DNA of 64,000 bases. It comes from Nematopogon swammerdamellus (taxonomy: Eukaryota; Arthropoda; Insecta; Lepidoptera; Adelidae). Made by a program: the position numbers and the translations under genes. Each line of letters opens with the position of its first letter. Position 1 is the stretch's first letter. The notes below the pieces were generated by a model. It saw nothing but the letters and a program-made list of their open reading frames with translations, was not told the DNA's origin and searched no databases. The DNA lies in contig OX336336.1 in assembly GCA_946902875.1 (NCBI GenBank), positions 5,054,545 to 5,118,544 of the forward strand. The letters run 5' to 3'. Positions 9,398-20,994 of this stretch are shown here, piece by piece.

Positions 9398-10613
9398 TTT
9401 AGGGTTCCGTACCTCAAAGGAGTAAAAACGGAACGCTTATAGGATCACTTTGTTGTCCGTCTGTCTGTCTGTCTGACTGGCTGGGTGTCTGTCTGTCAAG
9501 ACCTTTTTTCTCAGGAACGGGTAGATGTATAAAGTTGAAATTAATATCAAATACTAAGGTCTACGTTTCCTCGGAGATGTAAAAAAATTAAGCTTATAGG
9601 TCCACGCAATCACTAGATACGCCCATTTAAGTCACATATTTTGCTACCGGCAAACCAAATCAAAACCTATAGAGTACTTCCTGTTAACCTAGAATAATGA
9701 AATTTGGTAAGAAGCAAGGTCTTATAGCACAAGTAAAGGAAAACATCGAAAATTGTAAATTTATAGTTATGTGACATTAAAAAAAAAGTTTGTTTGTTTT
9801 GTATGTCAAGGTCCCTTTTTCTCAGGAATGGATCAAGATCAAAGGATCAAGAATATTAAGGCTTCTAAATCAACGCAATCAAAAGATACGGCCATCTATT
9901 TCATATTTCATACTCGCAAACTCACTCAAAACAAATCAAAACCTATAGGGCATTTCCTGTTAACATAGAATCATAAAATTTGGCAAGAAGCAAGCTCTTA
10001 CAGCACAAGTAAAGGAAAAAATCCGAAAATTGTAAAATTGTAGTTTGACACAAAAAAAAATTTGTTTGTTTTGTATGGTAAGGACCCTTTTCCTTAACAT
10101 GACATATTTAAAAAAAATTGCTTCTTTTGTGTGTCAAGACCCTTTTTCTCAGTAACGAATCAAGATATCAAATTGAAATTAATATGAAATACTAACGTCT
10201 GTGATCCCTTCGAGCCATAGAAAATGAAACCTTCTAAATCAATATAATCAAAAGATACGGCTATTTATGGGAAATTTTAATAATTGCAAACTCACTCAAA
10301 TGAAATCAAAACCTATAGGGTACTTACCGTTGACCTAGCTAGAGTAATGAAATTTGGCAAGAAGCAAGGTCTCACAAGTAAAGATAAAATCCGAAAAGGA
10401 TATGTCGTTATGTCATATTATGAGGAATATATTTTTGTATATTTCAACTTCACGAATGCCGCACAGTCAAAAACCATTGCTTTAGTGTTTATTTAGGCGG
10501 TTCGTGATTTTCCAAAACAATTGTTTTTGTACATACATAATACCTACAAATATATTGAGTGATGCTGATGATACGGAACCCTCGGTGCGCGAGTCCAACT
10601 CGCACTTGCCGAC
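9398..10613 (-). mobile_element. Composite repeat with three internal modules
   Basis: It begins with AGGGTTCCGTACC and ends with TACGGAACCCTCGGTGCGCG...CTCGCACTTGCCGAC, the complement of the ACCGGCCAAGTGCGAGTC head seen at 32.9, 48.5, 50.9 and 57.5 kb, so it lies on the minus strand. Inside, a module containing AACCTATAGAGTACTTCC... and AAATTTGGTAAGAAGCAAGG recurs at about 9665, 9940 and 10,310. GTCTGTCTGTCT runs mark its far end. It has no coding capacity. The 3.2-kb triplication starts inside its last module. Confidence 0.55.
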
Positions 10614-10702
10614 TTTTTTTTATATGTTAGTACTAAACATGTACCCTCTTTATGTTCCTTCATTAGATAGATGCAAAGCCGAAAATGAAGAAAAAAACAA
10701 GT

Positions 10703-10770
10703 TCCGACCGTGATTCGAACCTGGAACTCCGGCTTGAGCCGCCAGCGCGTCACCCTTTCGCCACCATGAT
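10703..10770 (-). other. tRNA-like segment (copy 1 of 3)
   Basis: On the minus strand, TGGCGAAAGGGTGAC (box A-like) precedes an arm CTGGC/GCCGG and AGGTTCGAATCA (box B-like), then CTTGTTTTTTT, a pol III-type terminator. The anticodon loop lacks the invariant U33, so I call it tRNA-derived and not a tRNA gene. Confidence 0.5.
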
Positions 10771-10866
10771 ACATTCATGACGAATTCTCTCAAAATTTTG
10801 AGCAGTTGCATTTTCTATTGTTAAGCAATCTCCTGCGTTCAGTCAACTTGCACGATTACATATTGA

Positions 10867-11192
10867 TTTTTTTTTATGGAAACTGACACGGTTGGCTACA
10901 TCACCTACAACATCCGTGATGTCAGCCCATAACACCGGGTGAACTTGGTGCCACGTTAGTGCTTCCTTTCGGTCGTGCCGGCTACACTGAACTGGACGAA
11001 AAACACAAACTATTTACATAGCCGTTTCGACCGACCATTCATTCAGTGCGGTGGTACCAACCCGGGCGGGTTAAACCCTACCACCTAGTAATATAACAAG
11101 GAAGTCATATCCCTTAGTCGCCTTTTGAGACATACACGGTGAGAGATGCAGTGGGGCTATTCTTTTAAAGTACCGGCCCCACACGGTACATT
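10867..11192 (-). mobile_element. SINE-related copy in unit 1
   Basis: A T-run and ATGGAAACTGACACGG (complement of the A-tail end) lead into the shared SINE body (CATCCGTGATGTCAGCCCAT, TTCAGTGCGGTGGTACCAA). After CCTACCACCTAGTAA it continues with TCATATCCCTTAGTCGCC and GTACCGGCCCCACACGGTAC instead of the tRNA/5S head. The copy at 24,128-24,447 has the same alternative head. Confidence 0.65.
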
Positions 11193-11694
11193 CCATATTG
11201 AATCTTTTTCTGAATTTTTTTTTGTTGGATTGATCTAATATTCAGAAATATTATATGTTTTATAATATCTCTAGTTTTATTGCTCCAGTAAACATAGAAA
11301 TATACCTACAGCCTATAATTATATGCCTAGGTATATGTTTTTGATTCTACACAAATATTTGTTTTGTATTATATTATAACCACATTATTAGCAAACAAAT
11401 ATGTTTGGGACGAAATGGAGATAAACACTTGAAAGTAAACAATATATATTGTTATTACCAAGAATTCGCATTATTAGAAACCAAAAATTACAATTTTTTC
11501 TGAACGAAATGTTTTAAAAAAATAATTCAGTACGAACCAATTACCAAATTTCGATTTTTGGTTTGCTCCATAAATATCTTCGTTAGTCTCCAATCTTGTA
11601 TAATTTGATCTATCCAAGGATCTATCAAGATGTCGACCAGATATTCATGTAGTATTTTATGGAGGGTCCGTGACGGACCTTTGATCATACTACC

Positions 11695-11851
11695 CTACCA
11701 AAACTTTTAGACCAATGGCATTAGTGTTAGTTAGTGAGTTAGTGTGCGTGAACGCCACTACGTTGCTCGGCACACTAATAGATGCACTCAGCGCGTACAC
11801 TTGTACATATTATCACTAACACTAATGCCATTGGTCTACAAGTTTTGGTAG
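11695..11851. mobile_element. 157-bp foldback MITE (unit 1)
   Basis: CTACCAAAACTTTTAGACCA and ATGGCATTAGTGTTAGT on the left are mirrored on the right as ACTAACACTAATGCCAT and TGGTCTACAAGTTTTGGTAG, giving arms of about 38 bp with a few mismatches. The 80-bp centre is non-coding. Copies occur at the same place in the other two tandem units. Confidence 0.7.
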
Positions 11852-12607
11852 CGTAATACCAAGTTGTCATACCCACGTGACTATGGGTAATTTTATTATT
11901 CCAAAAAAAAAAATCTGTGTGGTCTTTCTGGATCAAGACAGATGTTTTTTGCATGCAGTACCGACGAGTGTGCGAGTGAAGAAAGCATGTAAATAAACAT
12001 GCCACTCTATATAATCTCGTAATGTCTAATTACTTACGCCTCGTGAAGTTTACTTTCAATCTGCATTTCTACGACGGAATTAGCTGTGAATAAGAAATAA
12101 AAGCCGCCCTTCGTCGGGGGACGCATCTGTCAACGTGAGAAGGCAAGACCTTCAACTTCATATCCCGGGGGATGGCGGCGACGGAGGAGAGACCCCGCGC
12201 CGAGATTTTTTTGCGTTTAAGGCGCCATAATTTTCCTCAATTTGAACCAACATCGTAAATTTTTATGTACATCGCTAAAGTTGAAGTAACCGGAAATAGC
12301 ATTAAAAGATAGAGTGGGTAGAGAAAGGGTTATCAATTCTTCGTCGAACATAATTTAATTTTTTTAGGAACATCAAAAAAACAAATCTTTCACTTGCAAG
12401 ATCTCAGAATGAAGTTCAGTCTGTCTTCTCTTCATCTCGTAGGAGCCTACGGGGCCATAAGCTAGTTACGCGGCCATCTGTGCAGCCAAAGGAATAACAA
12501 AAAATAACTAAGTAACCGAAGTATAGTGTACTAACTAGGTACTCCATATTTTGTAGATGAAGAATAATGAATATGAGAAGTGCAGTAGTTATGTATTAAG
12601 CAATGTG

Positions 12608-12746
12608 TGGCAGCATTCTCCTCTGGTCCAGTATAGCCAGAAATCCTAAGAAAAGTCTTCGGTATGCTACTTATCGGAGTTGATATTGGCTGGTCGGAGG
12701 ATGTACTCTGGCCCCTCTGACTCAGCCACTCATACCGGATCGCATA
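12608..12746 (+). mobile_element. A-tailed retroelement 3' end (unit 1)
   Basis: CTCCTCTGGTCCAGTATAGCC...GGAGTTGATATTGGCTGGTC...CCGGATCGCATAAAAAAA matches 4795-4935. It is repeated at 15,822-15,960 and lies within the part deleted from the third unit. Confidence 0.5.
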
Positions 12747-13916
12747 AAAAAATATAGCACACAATGTACATAAAAATATAATATATTTTTATTAGGAAAA
12801 TGCAAATCGAAAATCATAGCTTAGTACTAACATATAAACATAAAATACAATGTACATACTTCGTCCCCGACATAATATATACCCATACTTTGCATCAGAC
12901 TTGCTTGATCTTCATAAAGATACTTCCATAAGGAGGAAAAGGATTATTATTTTTGTATGAGAAAAGATATGCCTTGCTGACCGGAATAATAGAATAGCGA
13001 GGAATGGAGGCGGCATGTTTCAGACGTGCGACGTAATATTTCTTCCACAGTACCGCCCTTAATTGTGTGCTTCCGCCCCTGTTGCCAAATGGGCTAGGCA
13101 GAGATTACGGTTCACTAACTCCAACTGTCCTGATACACTTAAAATATATTTTTTGTTGTTGTTTAATAATTGTGTTTAATTTAACATAAACATAATCTTC
13201 ATAATCAGAACAAGACATGGTGGGAATGTGGCCGAGGAACTCTCAATTAACACTCAATCTCGAATCAACAGTTCGTTCTAAAGTCACTTTATTACATTTA
13301 ATCGTTGAAATAACTCCCATCTTCTCCTAATAAATAAAGCGAAGTTTTACGGTCGGGCCGTGTAACGTACGTCAAAATATGAATATTCAATATTCTAATA
13401 ACTCTTCTTCTTCTTTTTTTTAAATAGTGGCAACCAAACGAATAGGAAATTCGTTTATTACTGCCAGTATCCAGTGACGGCGCTGCACGGTATAAATTTG
13501 TGGTTACTTTTTACATAATAATAAAACAAAATAATTTCGAAAGGAACGAAGCATTTGAAGTTACTAGTTTGCATGCACAACTCAAGAAGCACCTTATCGA
13601 TTACATACGATTTTCACTGTCACTGTTCATATTATGAGGAATATATTTTTGTATATTTCAACTTCACGAATGCCGCACAGTCAAAAACCATTGCTTTAGT
13701 GTTTATTTAGGCGGTTCGTGATTTTCCAAAACAATTGTTTTTGTACATACATAATACCTACAAATATATTGAGTGATGCTGATGATACGGAACCCTCGGT
13801 GCGCGAGTCCAACTCGCACTTGCCGACTTTTTTTTATATGTTAGTACTAAACATGTACCCTCTTTATGTTCCTTCATTAGATAGATGCAAAGCCGAAAAT
13901 GAAGAAAAAAACAAGT

Positions 13917-13984
13917 TCCGACCGTGATTCGAACCTGGAACTCCGGCTTGAGCCGCCAGCGCGTCACCCTTTCGCCACCATGAT
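13917..13984 (-). other. tRNA-like segment (copy 2 of 3)
   Basis: Exact counterpart of 10,703-10,770 within the second tandem unit. Confidence 0.5.
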
Positions 13985-14080
13985 ACATTCATGACGAATT
14001 CTCTCAAAATTTTGAGCAGTTGCATTTTCTATTGTTAAGCAATCTCCTGCGTTCAGTCAACTTGCACGATTACATATTGA

Positions 14081-14406
14081 TTTTTTTTTATGGAAACTGA
14101 CACGGTTGGCTACATCACCTACAACATCCGTGATGTCAGCCCATAACACCGGGTGAACTTGGTGCCACGTTAGTGCTTCCTTTCGGTCGTGCCGGCTACA
14201 CTGAACTGGACGAAAAACACAAACTATTTACATAGCCGTTTCGACCGACCATTCATTCAGTGCGGTGGTACCAACCCGGGCGGGTTAAACCCTACCACCT
14301 AGTAATATAACAAGGAAGTCATATCCCTTAGTCGCCTTTTGAGACATACACGGTGAGAGATGCAGTGGGGCTATTCTTTTAAAGTACCGGCCCCACACGG
14401 TACATT
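14081..14406 (-). mobile_element. SINE-related copy in unit 2
   Basis: Counterpart of 10,867-11,192 in the second tandem unit. Confidence 0.65.
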
Positions 14407-14908
14407 CCATATTGAATCTTTTTCTGAATTTTTTTTTGTTGGATTGATCTAATATTCAGAAATATTATATGTTTTATAATATCTCTAGTTTTATTGCTCC
14501 AGTAAACATAGAAATATACCTACAGCCTATAATTATATGCCTAGGTATATGTTTTTGATTCTACACAAATATTTGTTTTGTATTATATTATAACCACATT
14601 ATTAGCAAACAAATATGTTTGGGACGAAATGGAGATAAACACTTGAAAGTAAACAATATATATTGTTATTACCAAGAATTCGCATTATTAGAAACCAAAA
14701 ATTACAATTTTTTCTGAACGAAATGTTTTAAAAAAATAATTCAGTACGAACCAATTACCAAATTTCGATTTTTGGTTTGCTCCATAAATATCTTCGTTAG
14801 TCTCCAATCTTGTATAATTTGATCTATCCAAGGATCTATCAAGATGTCGACCAGATATTCATGTAGTATTTTATGGAGGGTCCGTGACGGACCTTTGATC
14901 ATACTACC

Positions 14909-15065
14909 CTACCAAAACTTTTAGACCAATGGCATTAGTGTTAGTTAGTGAGTTAGTGTGCGTGAACGCCACTACGTTGCTCGGCACACTAATAGATGCA
15001 CTCAGCGCGTACACTTGTACATATTATCACTAACACTAATGCCATTGGTCTACAAGTTTTGGTAG
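14909..15065. mobile_element. 157-bp foldback MITE (unit 2)
   Basis: Counterpart of 11,695-11,851 in the second tandem unit. Confidence 0.7.
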
Positions 15066-15821
15066 CGTAATACCAAGTTGTCATACCCACGTGACTATGG
15101 GTAATTTTATTATTCCAAAAAAAAAAATCTGTGTGGTCTTTCTGGATCAAGACAGATGTTTTTTGCATGCAGTACCGACGAGTGTGCGAGTGAAGAAAGC
15201 ATGTAAATAAACATGCCACTCTATATAATCTCGTAATGTCTAATTACTTACGCCTCGTAAAGTTTACTTTCAATCTGCATTTCTACGACGGAATTAGCTG
15301 TGAATAAGAAATAAAAGCCGCCCTTCGTCGGGGGACGCATCTGTCAACGTGAGAAGGCAAGACCTTCAACTTCATATCCCGGGGGATGGCGGCGACGGAG
15401 GAGAGACCCCGCGCCGAGATTTTTTTGCGTTTAAGGCGCCATAATTTTCCTCAATTTGAACCAACATCGTAAATTTTTATGTACATCGCTAAAGTTGAAG
15501 TAACCGGAAATAGCATTAAAAGATAGAGTGGGTAGAGAAAGGGTTATCAATTCTTCGTCGAACATAATTTAATTTTTTTAGGAACATCAAAAAAACAAAT
15601 CTTTCACTTGCAAGATCTCAGAATGAAGTTCAGTCTGTCTTCTCTTCATCTCGTAGGAGCCTACGGGGCCATAAGCTAGTTACGCGGCCATCTGTGCAGC
15701 CAAAGGAATAACAAAAAATAACTAAGTAACCGAAGTATAGTGTACTAACTAGGTACTCCATATTTTGTAGATGAAGAATAATGAATATGAGAAGTGCAGT
15801 AGTTATGTATTAAGCAATGTG

Positions 15822-15960
15822 TGGCAGCATTCTCCTCTGGTCCAGTATAGCCAGAAATCCTAAGAAAAGTCTTCGGTATGCTACTTATCGGAGTTGATAT
15901 TGGCTGGTCGGAGGATGTACTCTGGCCCCTCTGACTCAGCCACTCATACCGGATCGCATA
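15822..15960 (+). mobile_element. A-tailed retroelement 3' end (unit 2)
   Basis: Counterpart of 12,608-12,746 in the second tandem unit. Confidence 0.5.
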
Positions 15961-17130
15961 AAAAAATATAGCACACAATGTACATAAAAATATAATATAT
16001 TTTTATTAGGAAAATGCAAATCGAAAATCATAGCTTAGTACTAACATATAAACATAAAATACAATGTACATACTTCGTCCCCGACATAATATATACCCAT
16101 ACTTTGCATCAGACTTGCTTGATCTTCATAAAGATACTTCCATAAGGAGGAAAAGGATTATTATTTTTGTATGAGAAAAGATATGCCTTGCTGACCGGAA
16201 TAATAGAATAGCGAGGAATGGAGGCGGCATGTTTCAGACGTGCGACGTAATATTTCTTCCACAGTACCGCCCTTAATTGTGTGCTTCCGCCCCTGTTGCC
16301 AAATGGGCTAGGCAGAGATTACGGTTCACTAACTCCAACTGTCCTGATACACTTAAAATATATTTTTTGTTGTTGTTTAATAATTGTGTTTAATTTAACA
16401 TAAACATAATCTTCATAATCAGAACAAGACATGGTGGGAATGTGGCCGAGGAACTCTCAATTAACACTCAATCTCGAATCAACAGTTCGTTCTAAAGTCA
16501 CTTTATTACATTTAATCGTTGAAATAACTCCCATCTTCTCCTAATAAATAAAGCGAAGTTTTACGGTCGGGCCGTGTAACGTACGTCAAAATATGAATAT
16601 TCAATATTCTAATAACTCTTCTTCTTCTTTTTTTTAAATAGTGGCAACCAAACGAATAGGAAATTCGTTTATTACTGCCAGTATCCAGTGACGGCGCTGC
16701 ACGGTATAAATTTGTGGTTACTTTTTACATAATAATAAAACAAAATAATTTCGAAAGGAACGAAGCATTTGAAGTTACTAGTTTGCATGCACAACTCAAG
16801 AAGCACCTTATCGATTACATACGATTTTCACTGTCACTGTTCATATTATGAGGAATATATTTTTGTATATTTCAACTTCACGAATGCCGCACAGTCAAAA
16901 ACCATTGCTTTAGTGTTTATTTAGGCGGTTCGTGATTTTCCAAAACAATTGTTTTTGTACATACATAATACCTACAAATATATTGAGTGATGCTGATGAT
17001 ACGGAACCCTCGGTGCGCGAGTCCAACTCGCACTTGCCGACTTTTTTTTATATGTTAGTACTAAACATGTACCCTCTTTATGTTCCTTCATTAGATAGAT
17101 GCAAAGCCGAAAATGAAGAAAAAAACAAGT

Positions 17131-17198
17131 TCCGACCGTGATTCGAACCTGGAACTCCGGCTTGAGCCGCCAGCGCGTCACCCTTTCGCCACCATGAT
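17131..17198 (-). other. tRNA-like segment (copy 3 of 3)
   Basis: Exact counterpart of 10,703-10,770 within the third tandem unit. Confidence 0.5.
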
Positions 17199-17294
17199 AC
17201 ATTCATGACGAATTCTCTCAAAATTTTGAGCAGTTGCATTTTCTATTGTTAAGCAATCTCCTGCGTTCAGTCAACTTGCACGATTACATATTGA

Positions 17295-17620
17295 TTTTTT
17301 TTTATGGAAACTGACACGGTTGGCTACATCACCTACAACATCCGTGATGTCAGCCCATAACACCGGGTGAACTTGGTGCCACGTTAGTGCTTCCTTTCGG
17401 TCGTGCCGGCTACACTGAACTGGACGAAAAACACAAACTATTTACATAGCCGTTTCGACCGACCATTCATTCAGTGCGGTGGTACCAACCCGGGCGGGTT
17501 AAACCCTACCACCTAGTAATATAACAAGGAAGTCATATCCCTTAGTCGCCTTTTGAGACATACACGGTGAGAGATGCAGTGGGGCTATTCTTTTAAAGTA
17601 CCGGCCCCACACGGTACATT
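17295..17620 (-). mobile_element. SINE-related copy in unit 3
   Basis: Counterpart of 10,867-11,192 in the third tandem unit. Confidence 0.65.
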
Positions 17621-18122
17621 CCATATTGAATCTTTTTCTGAATTTTTTTTTGTTGGATTGATCTAATATTCAGAAATATTATATGTTTTATAATATCTCT
17701 AGTTTTATTGCTCCAGTAAACATAGAAATATACCTACAGCCTATAATTATATGCCTAGGTATATGTTTTTGATTCTACACAAATATTTGTTTTGTATTAT
17801 ATTATAACCACATTATTAGCAAACAAATATGTTTGGGACGAAATGGAGATAAACACTTGAAAGTAAACAATATATATTGTTATTACCAAGAATTCGCATT
17901 ATTAGAAACCAAAAATTACAATTTTTTCTGAACGAAATGTTTTAAAAAAATAATTCAGTACGAACCAATTACCAAATTTCGATTTTTGGTTTGCTCCATA
18001 AATATCTTCGTTAGTCTCCAATCTTGTATAATTTGATCTATCCAAGGATCTATCAAGATGTCGACCAGATATTCATGTAGTATTTTATGGAGGGTCCGTG
18101 ACGGACCTTTGATCATACTACC

Positions 18123-18279
18123 CTACCAAAACTTTTAGACCAATGGCATTAGTGTTAGTTAGTGAGTTAGTGTGCGTGAACGCCACTACGTTGCTCGGCA
18201 CACTAATAGATGCACTCAGCGCGTACACTTGTACATATTATCACTAACACTAATGCCATTGGTCTACAAGTTTTGGTAG
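18123..18279. mobile_element. 157-bp foldback MITE (unit 3)
   Basis: Counterpart of 11,695-11,851 in the third tandem unit. Confidence 0.7.
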
Positions 18280-19308
18280 CGTAATACCAAGTTGTCATAC
18301 CCACGTGACTATGGGTAATTTTATTATTCCAAAAAAAAAAATCTGTGTGGTCTTTCTGGATCAAGACAGATGTTTTTTGCATGCAGTACCGACGAGTGTG
18401 CGAGTGAAGAAAGCATGTAAATAAACATGCCACTCTATATAATCTCGTAATGTCTAATTACTTACGCCTCGTAAAGTTTACTTTCAATCTGCATTTCTAC
18501 GACGGAATTAGCTGTGAATAAGAAATAAAAGCCGCCCTTCGTCGGGGGACGCATCTGTCAACGTGAGAAGGCAAGACCTTCAACTTCATATCCCGGGGGA
18601 TGGCGGCGACGGAGGAGAGACCCCGCGCCGAGATTTTTTTGCGTTTAAGGCGCCATAATTTTCCTCAATTTGAACCAACATCGTAAATTTTTATGTACAT
18701 CGCTAAAGTTGAAGTAACCGGAAATAGCATTAAAAGATAGAGTGTAGAGATCTTCCGCCCCTGTTGCCAAATGGGCTAGGCAGAGATTACGGTTCACTAA
18801 CTCCAACTGTCCTGATACACTTAAAATATATTTTTTGTTGTTGTTTAATAATTGTGTTTAATTTAACATAAACATAATCTTCATAATCAGAACAAGACAT
18901 GGTGGGAATGTGGCCGAGGAACTCTCAATTAACACTCAATCTCGAATCAACAGTTCGTTCTAAAGTCACTTTATTACATTTAATCGTTGAAATAACTCCC
19001 ATCTTCTCCTAATAAATAAAGCGAAGTTTTACGGTCGGGCCGTGTAACGTACGTCAAAATATGAATATTCAATATTCTAATAACTCTTCTTCTTCTTTTT
19101 TTTAAATAGTGGCAACCAAACGAATAGGAAATTCGTTTATTACTGCCAGTATCCAGTGACGGCGCTGCACGGTATAAATTTGTGGTTACTTTTTACATAA
19201 TAATAAAACAAAATAATTTCGAAAGGAACGAAGCATTTGAAGTTACTAGTTTGCATGCACAACTCAAGAAGCACCTTATCGATTACATACGATTTTCACT
19301 GTCACTGT

Positions 19309-19560
19309 TAGATTCTGTCACTTCTCAAGATGGTTTTGGGCTATACAGGATTACGCTACATAATCGGCGGCCCGAGCTGTGAGCAAAACGTCAAGTGAAG
19401 CGAAGCCGTGGGCAAAAGCTAGTATTAAATAAATCGTAAATTGTATCACAATAAATACTCCAACTCGTAAGATCACGCAGAACATCAGCGATTCACCGAG
19501 ATCGCGGTTGCAGGCGCTCTTCCAAAAGCGTTTCTTCCAACATTGCTTACCTTGACTTTA
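19309..19560. other. Unique flank plus repeat terminus
   Basis: GAAGCGAAGCCGTGGGCAAAAG followed by CTAGT (about 19,398-19,424) is the inverted terminus of the GCCCGCGGCTTCGCTCGCG repeat family; the body is missing. The rest is unremarkable. Confidence 0.4.
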
Positions 19561-19654
19561 CCTCAAACATACATACATACAGACAGACGTTCCCTTTTAT
19601 AAGAAGTAGATAAGAGATAGAGATATAGAAGATAGAGATAGAGAGTAGAGATAG

Positions 19655-19760
19655 AAGAGATGCAGCGGGGCAGCGGGGGCGGCGCAGCACGGCGCGGCAC
19701 AACATTGTCCATACGAATAGCTTGCAGTGCAGCAGCGCCGCCGCGGGGCGCTGCCGTAGT
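19655..19760. other. GC-rich block
   Basis: A GC-rich tract (GCAGCGGGGCAGCGGGGGCG... and GCAGCGCCGCCGCGGGGCG) stands out from the AT-rich surroundings and follows an AGATAGAGATA microsatellite. The overlapping ORFs on both strands are a consequence of the base composition. Confidence 0.4.
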
Positions 19761-19784
19761 TTCCTTCGTACAAAGCATATTTTT

Positions 19785-19990
19785 AACCGACTTCCAAAAA
19801 AGGAGGAGGTTCTCAATTCGTCTGTATGTTTTTTTTTTTAATTTTTTTTTTTATTTTTATTTTTTATTTTTTTGTATGTTTGTTACGCGATTTCTCCGTC
19901 AATTGAGGGCCGATTTAGAAAATTCTTTTTTTGTTAGGTCATACTTCCGAGGTGGTCCCGTTTCAATTTTATCGAAATTGGTTGAGTGGT
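19785..19990 (+). mobile_element. Interspersed repeat (AACCGACTTCC family)
   Basis: AACCGACTTCCAAAAAAGG, GGAGGTTCTCAATTCGTCTG and ACGCGATTTCTCCGTCAATT are words of a repeat I associate with lepidopteran genomes. A second partial copy lies at 20,645-20,765. It has no coding capacity. Confidence 0.5.
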
Positions 19991-20017
19991 TTTCGAAAAA
20001 TCAGCATAATACTATAG

Positions 20018-20158
20018 TGTGTGGTTACCTTCAGCAAAACTTGTGATGTGGTCGTATTCGGCAATTTTCAGTTTGATAAATTAGTATGGTGTGTGGTTAC
20101 CTTCAGCAAAACTTTTGTGATGTGGACTTATTCAGCAATTTGCAGTCTGACACATATG
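20018..20158 (+). repeat. ~70-bp tandem duplication
   Basis: TGTGTGGTTACCTTCAGC, followed by AAAACTT...GTGATGTGG and a TTCAGTTTGA/TGCAGTCTGA end, occurs twice in direct order about 70 bp apart with modest divergence. Confidence 0.65.
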
Positions 20159-20460
20159 GCGAATAATTCTGTACCACTTCAATCGATTTCGATTATTCGA
20201 TTTCGATTATTCTTTTTTATGTAATATTACTAAAAAGAATGAAATAAAAACTGTTTTAAAAAATATTAAACCGATTTCAAAAAAACAAAAAAAAAAAGAA
20301 CTAAAAAGTATTAAATACCTAATATTTTGAAATTTTCTCTGTCCTGTTGAAATACATGAATCGATATTTACTAGTGATACATATTCGGACCCTTGTTTCA
20401 TGAATATTCTAAATTTGAAATTTTTTATCTTTTCCGACCGGCCAGGTGCGCTTAATTTAT

Positions 20461-20528
20461 TATGGTACGAGCAAAGAGTTTGTATTACGTCGGCGACGTA
20501 ATTCAAACTCTTTGGGTACGAGTACCAT
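20461..20528. repeat. Interrupted palindrome
   Basis: AAAGAGTTTGTATTACGTCG is followed directly by GCGACGTAATTCAAACTCTT; the arms differ at one position. An outer ATGGTAC/GTACCAT pair extends the stem. This is a strong cruciform candidate. Confidence 0.6.
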
Positions 20529-20644
20529 CGAGCTGGTCTGATGATGGAGACAGAAGGTGGCCATAGGAACTCCTAAACTACACATGATAAACCCATCGTG
20601 TTTGGGCTCGTTGCATTTGTCTTCACGAGCAATTTACTTTAGAC

Positions 20645-20765
20645 CTAAGAGATTCTCAATTCGACGGTATGTTTTCTTTTTTTGGATCTTTGTTACGCGA
20701 TTACTCCGTCAATTGTGGGCCGATTTTGAAAATTCTTTTTTTTTTTATTTGAAAGGGGATAACCC
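20645..20765 (+). mobile_element. Interspersed repeat (AACCGACTTCC family), partial
   Basis: GATTCTCAATTCGACGGTATG, ACGCGATTACTCCGTCAATT and GGGCCGATTTTGAAAATTC match the copy at 19,785-19,990. Confidence 0.45.
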
Positions 20766-20770
20766 TGAGG

Positions 20771-20941
20771 TTGTTGAAGTGAAAACTTCTTTAGCGGCGC
20801 TTGGCACTTTTTAGGTGGGTAAAAAATGTATAATTCGCGACATCGCGTCAGCGTCATTTTTAAAATGAAACCTTAAGTCATTTCATTAAGGGTTAAGTTA
20901 GAGTGGCACGGGATCTGCCGGCACTCCCGGAGTGCAACTGT
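20771..20941 (+). mobile_element. tRNA-like-module repeat lacking its centre
   Basis: The copy begins GTGAAAACTTCTTTAGCGG and ends GCCGGCACTCCCGGAGTGCA like 7225-7700, but joins GAGTGGCACGGGATC directly to CTGCCGGCAC. It lacks the central ~300 bp that hold the tRNA-like segment. It is either the ancestral empty form or a deletion. Confidence 0.55.
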
Positions 20942-20994
20942 TCAGTAGGGTTCGGTAACACGTTTATGTCTGTCCATTCTACTAAGTTCTGCAA

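Larger units (their letters stand above)
10413..13626. repeat. 3,214-bp tandem unit, copy 1
   Basis: The unit begins at TCATATTATGAGGAAT and ends at ATTTTCACTGTCACTGT. It is followed by a second full copy and a third, shortened copy. Differences between copies are very few; one I can see is CGCCTCGTGAAG here against CGCCTCGTAAAG in copies 2 and 3. Contents: the end of the composite repeat, a tRNA-like head, a SINE, a foldback MITE and an A-tailed LINE-like fragment. No gene lies inside. Confidence 0.9.
13627..16840. repeat. 3,214-bp tandem unit, copy 2
   Basis: This is a full-length direct repeat of 10,413-13,626 (offset 3,214). The left junction reads ...CACTGTCACTGT then TCATATTATGAGG, which shows how the end of one unit was joined to the start of the next. 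Confidence 0.9.
16841..19308. repeat. 3.2-kb tandem unit, copy 3 (deleted)
   Basis: This copy follows copy 2 exactly until about 18,744, then jumps (AGAGTGTAGAGATCTTCCGCCC) to the equivalent of position 13,071 of copy 1, losing about 746 bp, and then runs to the unit end. The sequence continues into unique DNA (TAGATTCTGTCAC...), so this copy preserves the original right flank. Confidence 0.9.

Noticed and set aside
19660..20046. 128-codon ORF starting in a GC-rich block
   Set aside because: Runs from a GC-rich tract into a poly-T repeat; no protein features.
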